A program made the translations under genes and the position numbers. Positions 21,589-21,665 of a stretch of 21,665 bases of DNA are shown here, piece after piece (the first letter of the stretch is position 1; each line of letters starts with the position of its first letter). Under the pieces are notes generated by a model, which was not told the DNA's origin, searched no databases, and was given only the letters and a program-made list of their open reading frames with translations. This DNA comes from JAFDVL01 sp043736395 (GTDB taxonomy: Bacteria; Acidobacteriota; Blastocatellia; RBC074): contig JAYTCQ010000380.1 of NCBI GenBank assembly GCA_043736395.1, positions 1 through 21,665 of the forward strand. Direction: 5' to 3'.

Positions 21589-21665
21589 AATGGTAAGGAT
21601 AAAGAGGCCAATGCAGAATTGCTATCTTTTTCGGATTAAAAAATTACCGCAAAGGGACAAGGGGG

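Overview
The window looks like a stretch of chromosome from an acidobacterium, most likely class Blastocatellia. The evidence is the first gene (a Ser/Thr kinase fused to an AAA ATPase and tetratricopeptide repeats, with the N-terminal kinase leader common in that phylum), the LytS/LytR-type pair, the YceI lipoprotein, and several families of short palindromic intergenic repeats. This is an inference from protein style; no rRNA or tRNA gene is present to confirm it.

Layout. 189-3909 (+): a GC-rich kinase-ATPase-TPR regulator, broken inside the kinase domain by one apparent extra G. 3997-5298 (+): an exported Zn-dependent hydantoinase/carbamoylase-type hydrolase. 5367-5528 (+): a strongly structured, apparently non-coding leader ending in an intrinsic terminator, just before the methionine salvage genes mtnB, mtnD and mtnC (5570-7553). 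7568-10641: a complete IS1-type insertion element, much longer than usual, with 26-bp perfect terminal inverted repeats and an 8-bp target duplication. It carries the transposase (-) and three passenger genes: an XRE-HTH/ImmA-IrrE metallopeptidase regulator, a 166-residue protein and a 78-residue basic protein. 10751-12890 (+): branched-chain aminotransferase ilvE and a Tet-type MFS exporter.

All the remaining genes lie on the minus strand: an orphan Flp pilin (12893-13078); a tightly packed operon read right to left, inositol-monophosphatase family enzyme > APC amino-acid permease > class I aminotransferase > membrane TPR protein > NIPSNAP protein (18237 down to 13450); a DUF2007-like protein flanked by two palindromic repeat clusters; a YceI lipoprotein whose ribosome binding site can be folded away; and a LytR-type response regulator with its LytS-type sensor kinase (21588 down to 19630).

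How genes work together. MtnB, MtnD and MtnC catalyse consecutive steps from methylthioribulose-1-phosphate to 4-methylthio-2-oxobutanoate. An IlvE-type aminotransferase can do the final transamination to methionine, so ilvE may have been a direct neighbour of mtnC before the element landed between them. The permease and class I aminotransferase overlap by 4 bp and probably share one message. The most unusual items are the IS1-type element with passengers, the unidentified leader RNA before mtnB, and the Shine-Dalgarno-masking hairpin before the yceI gene.
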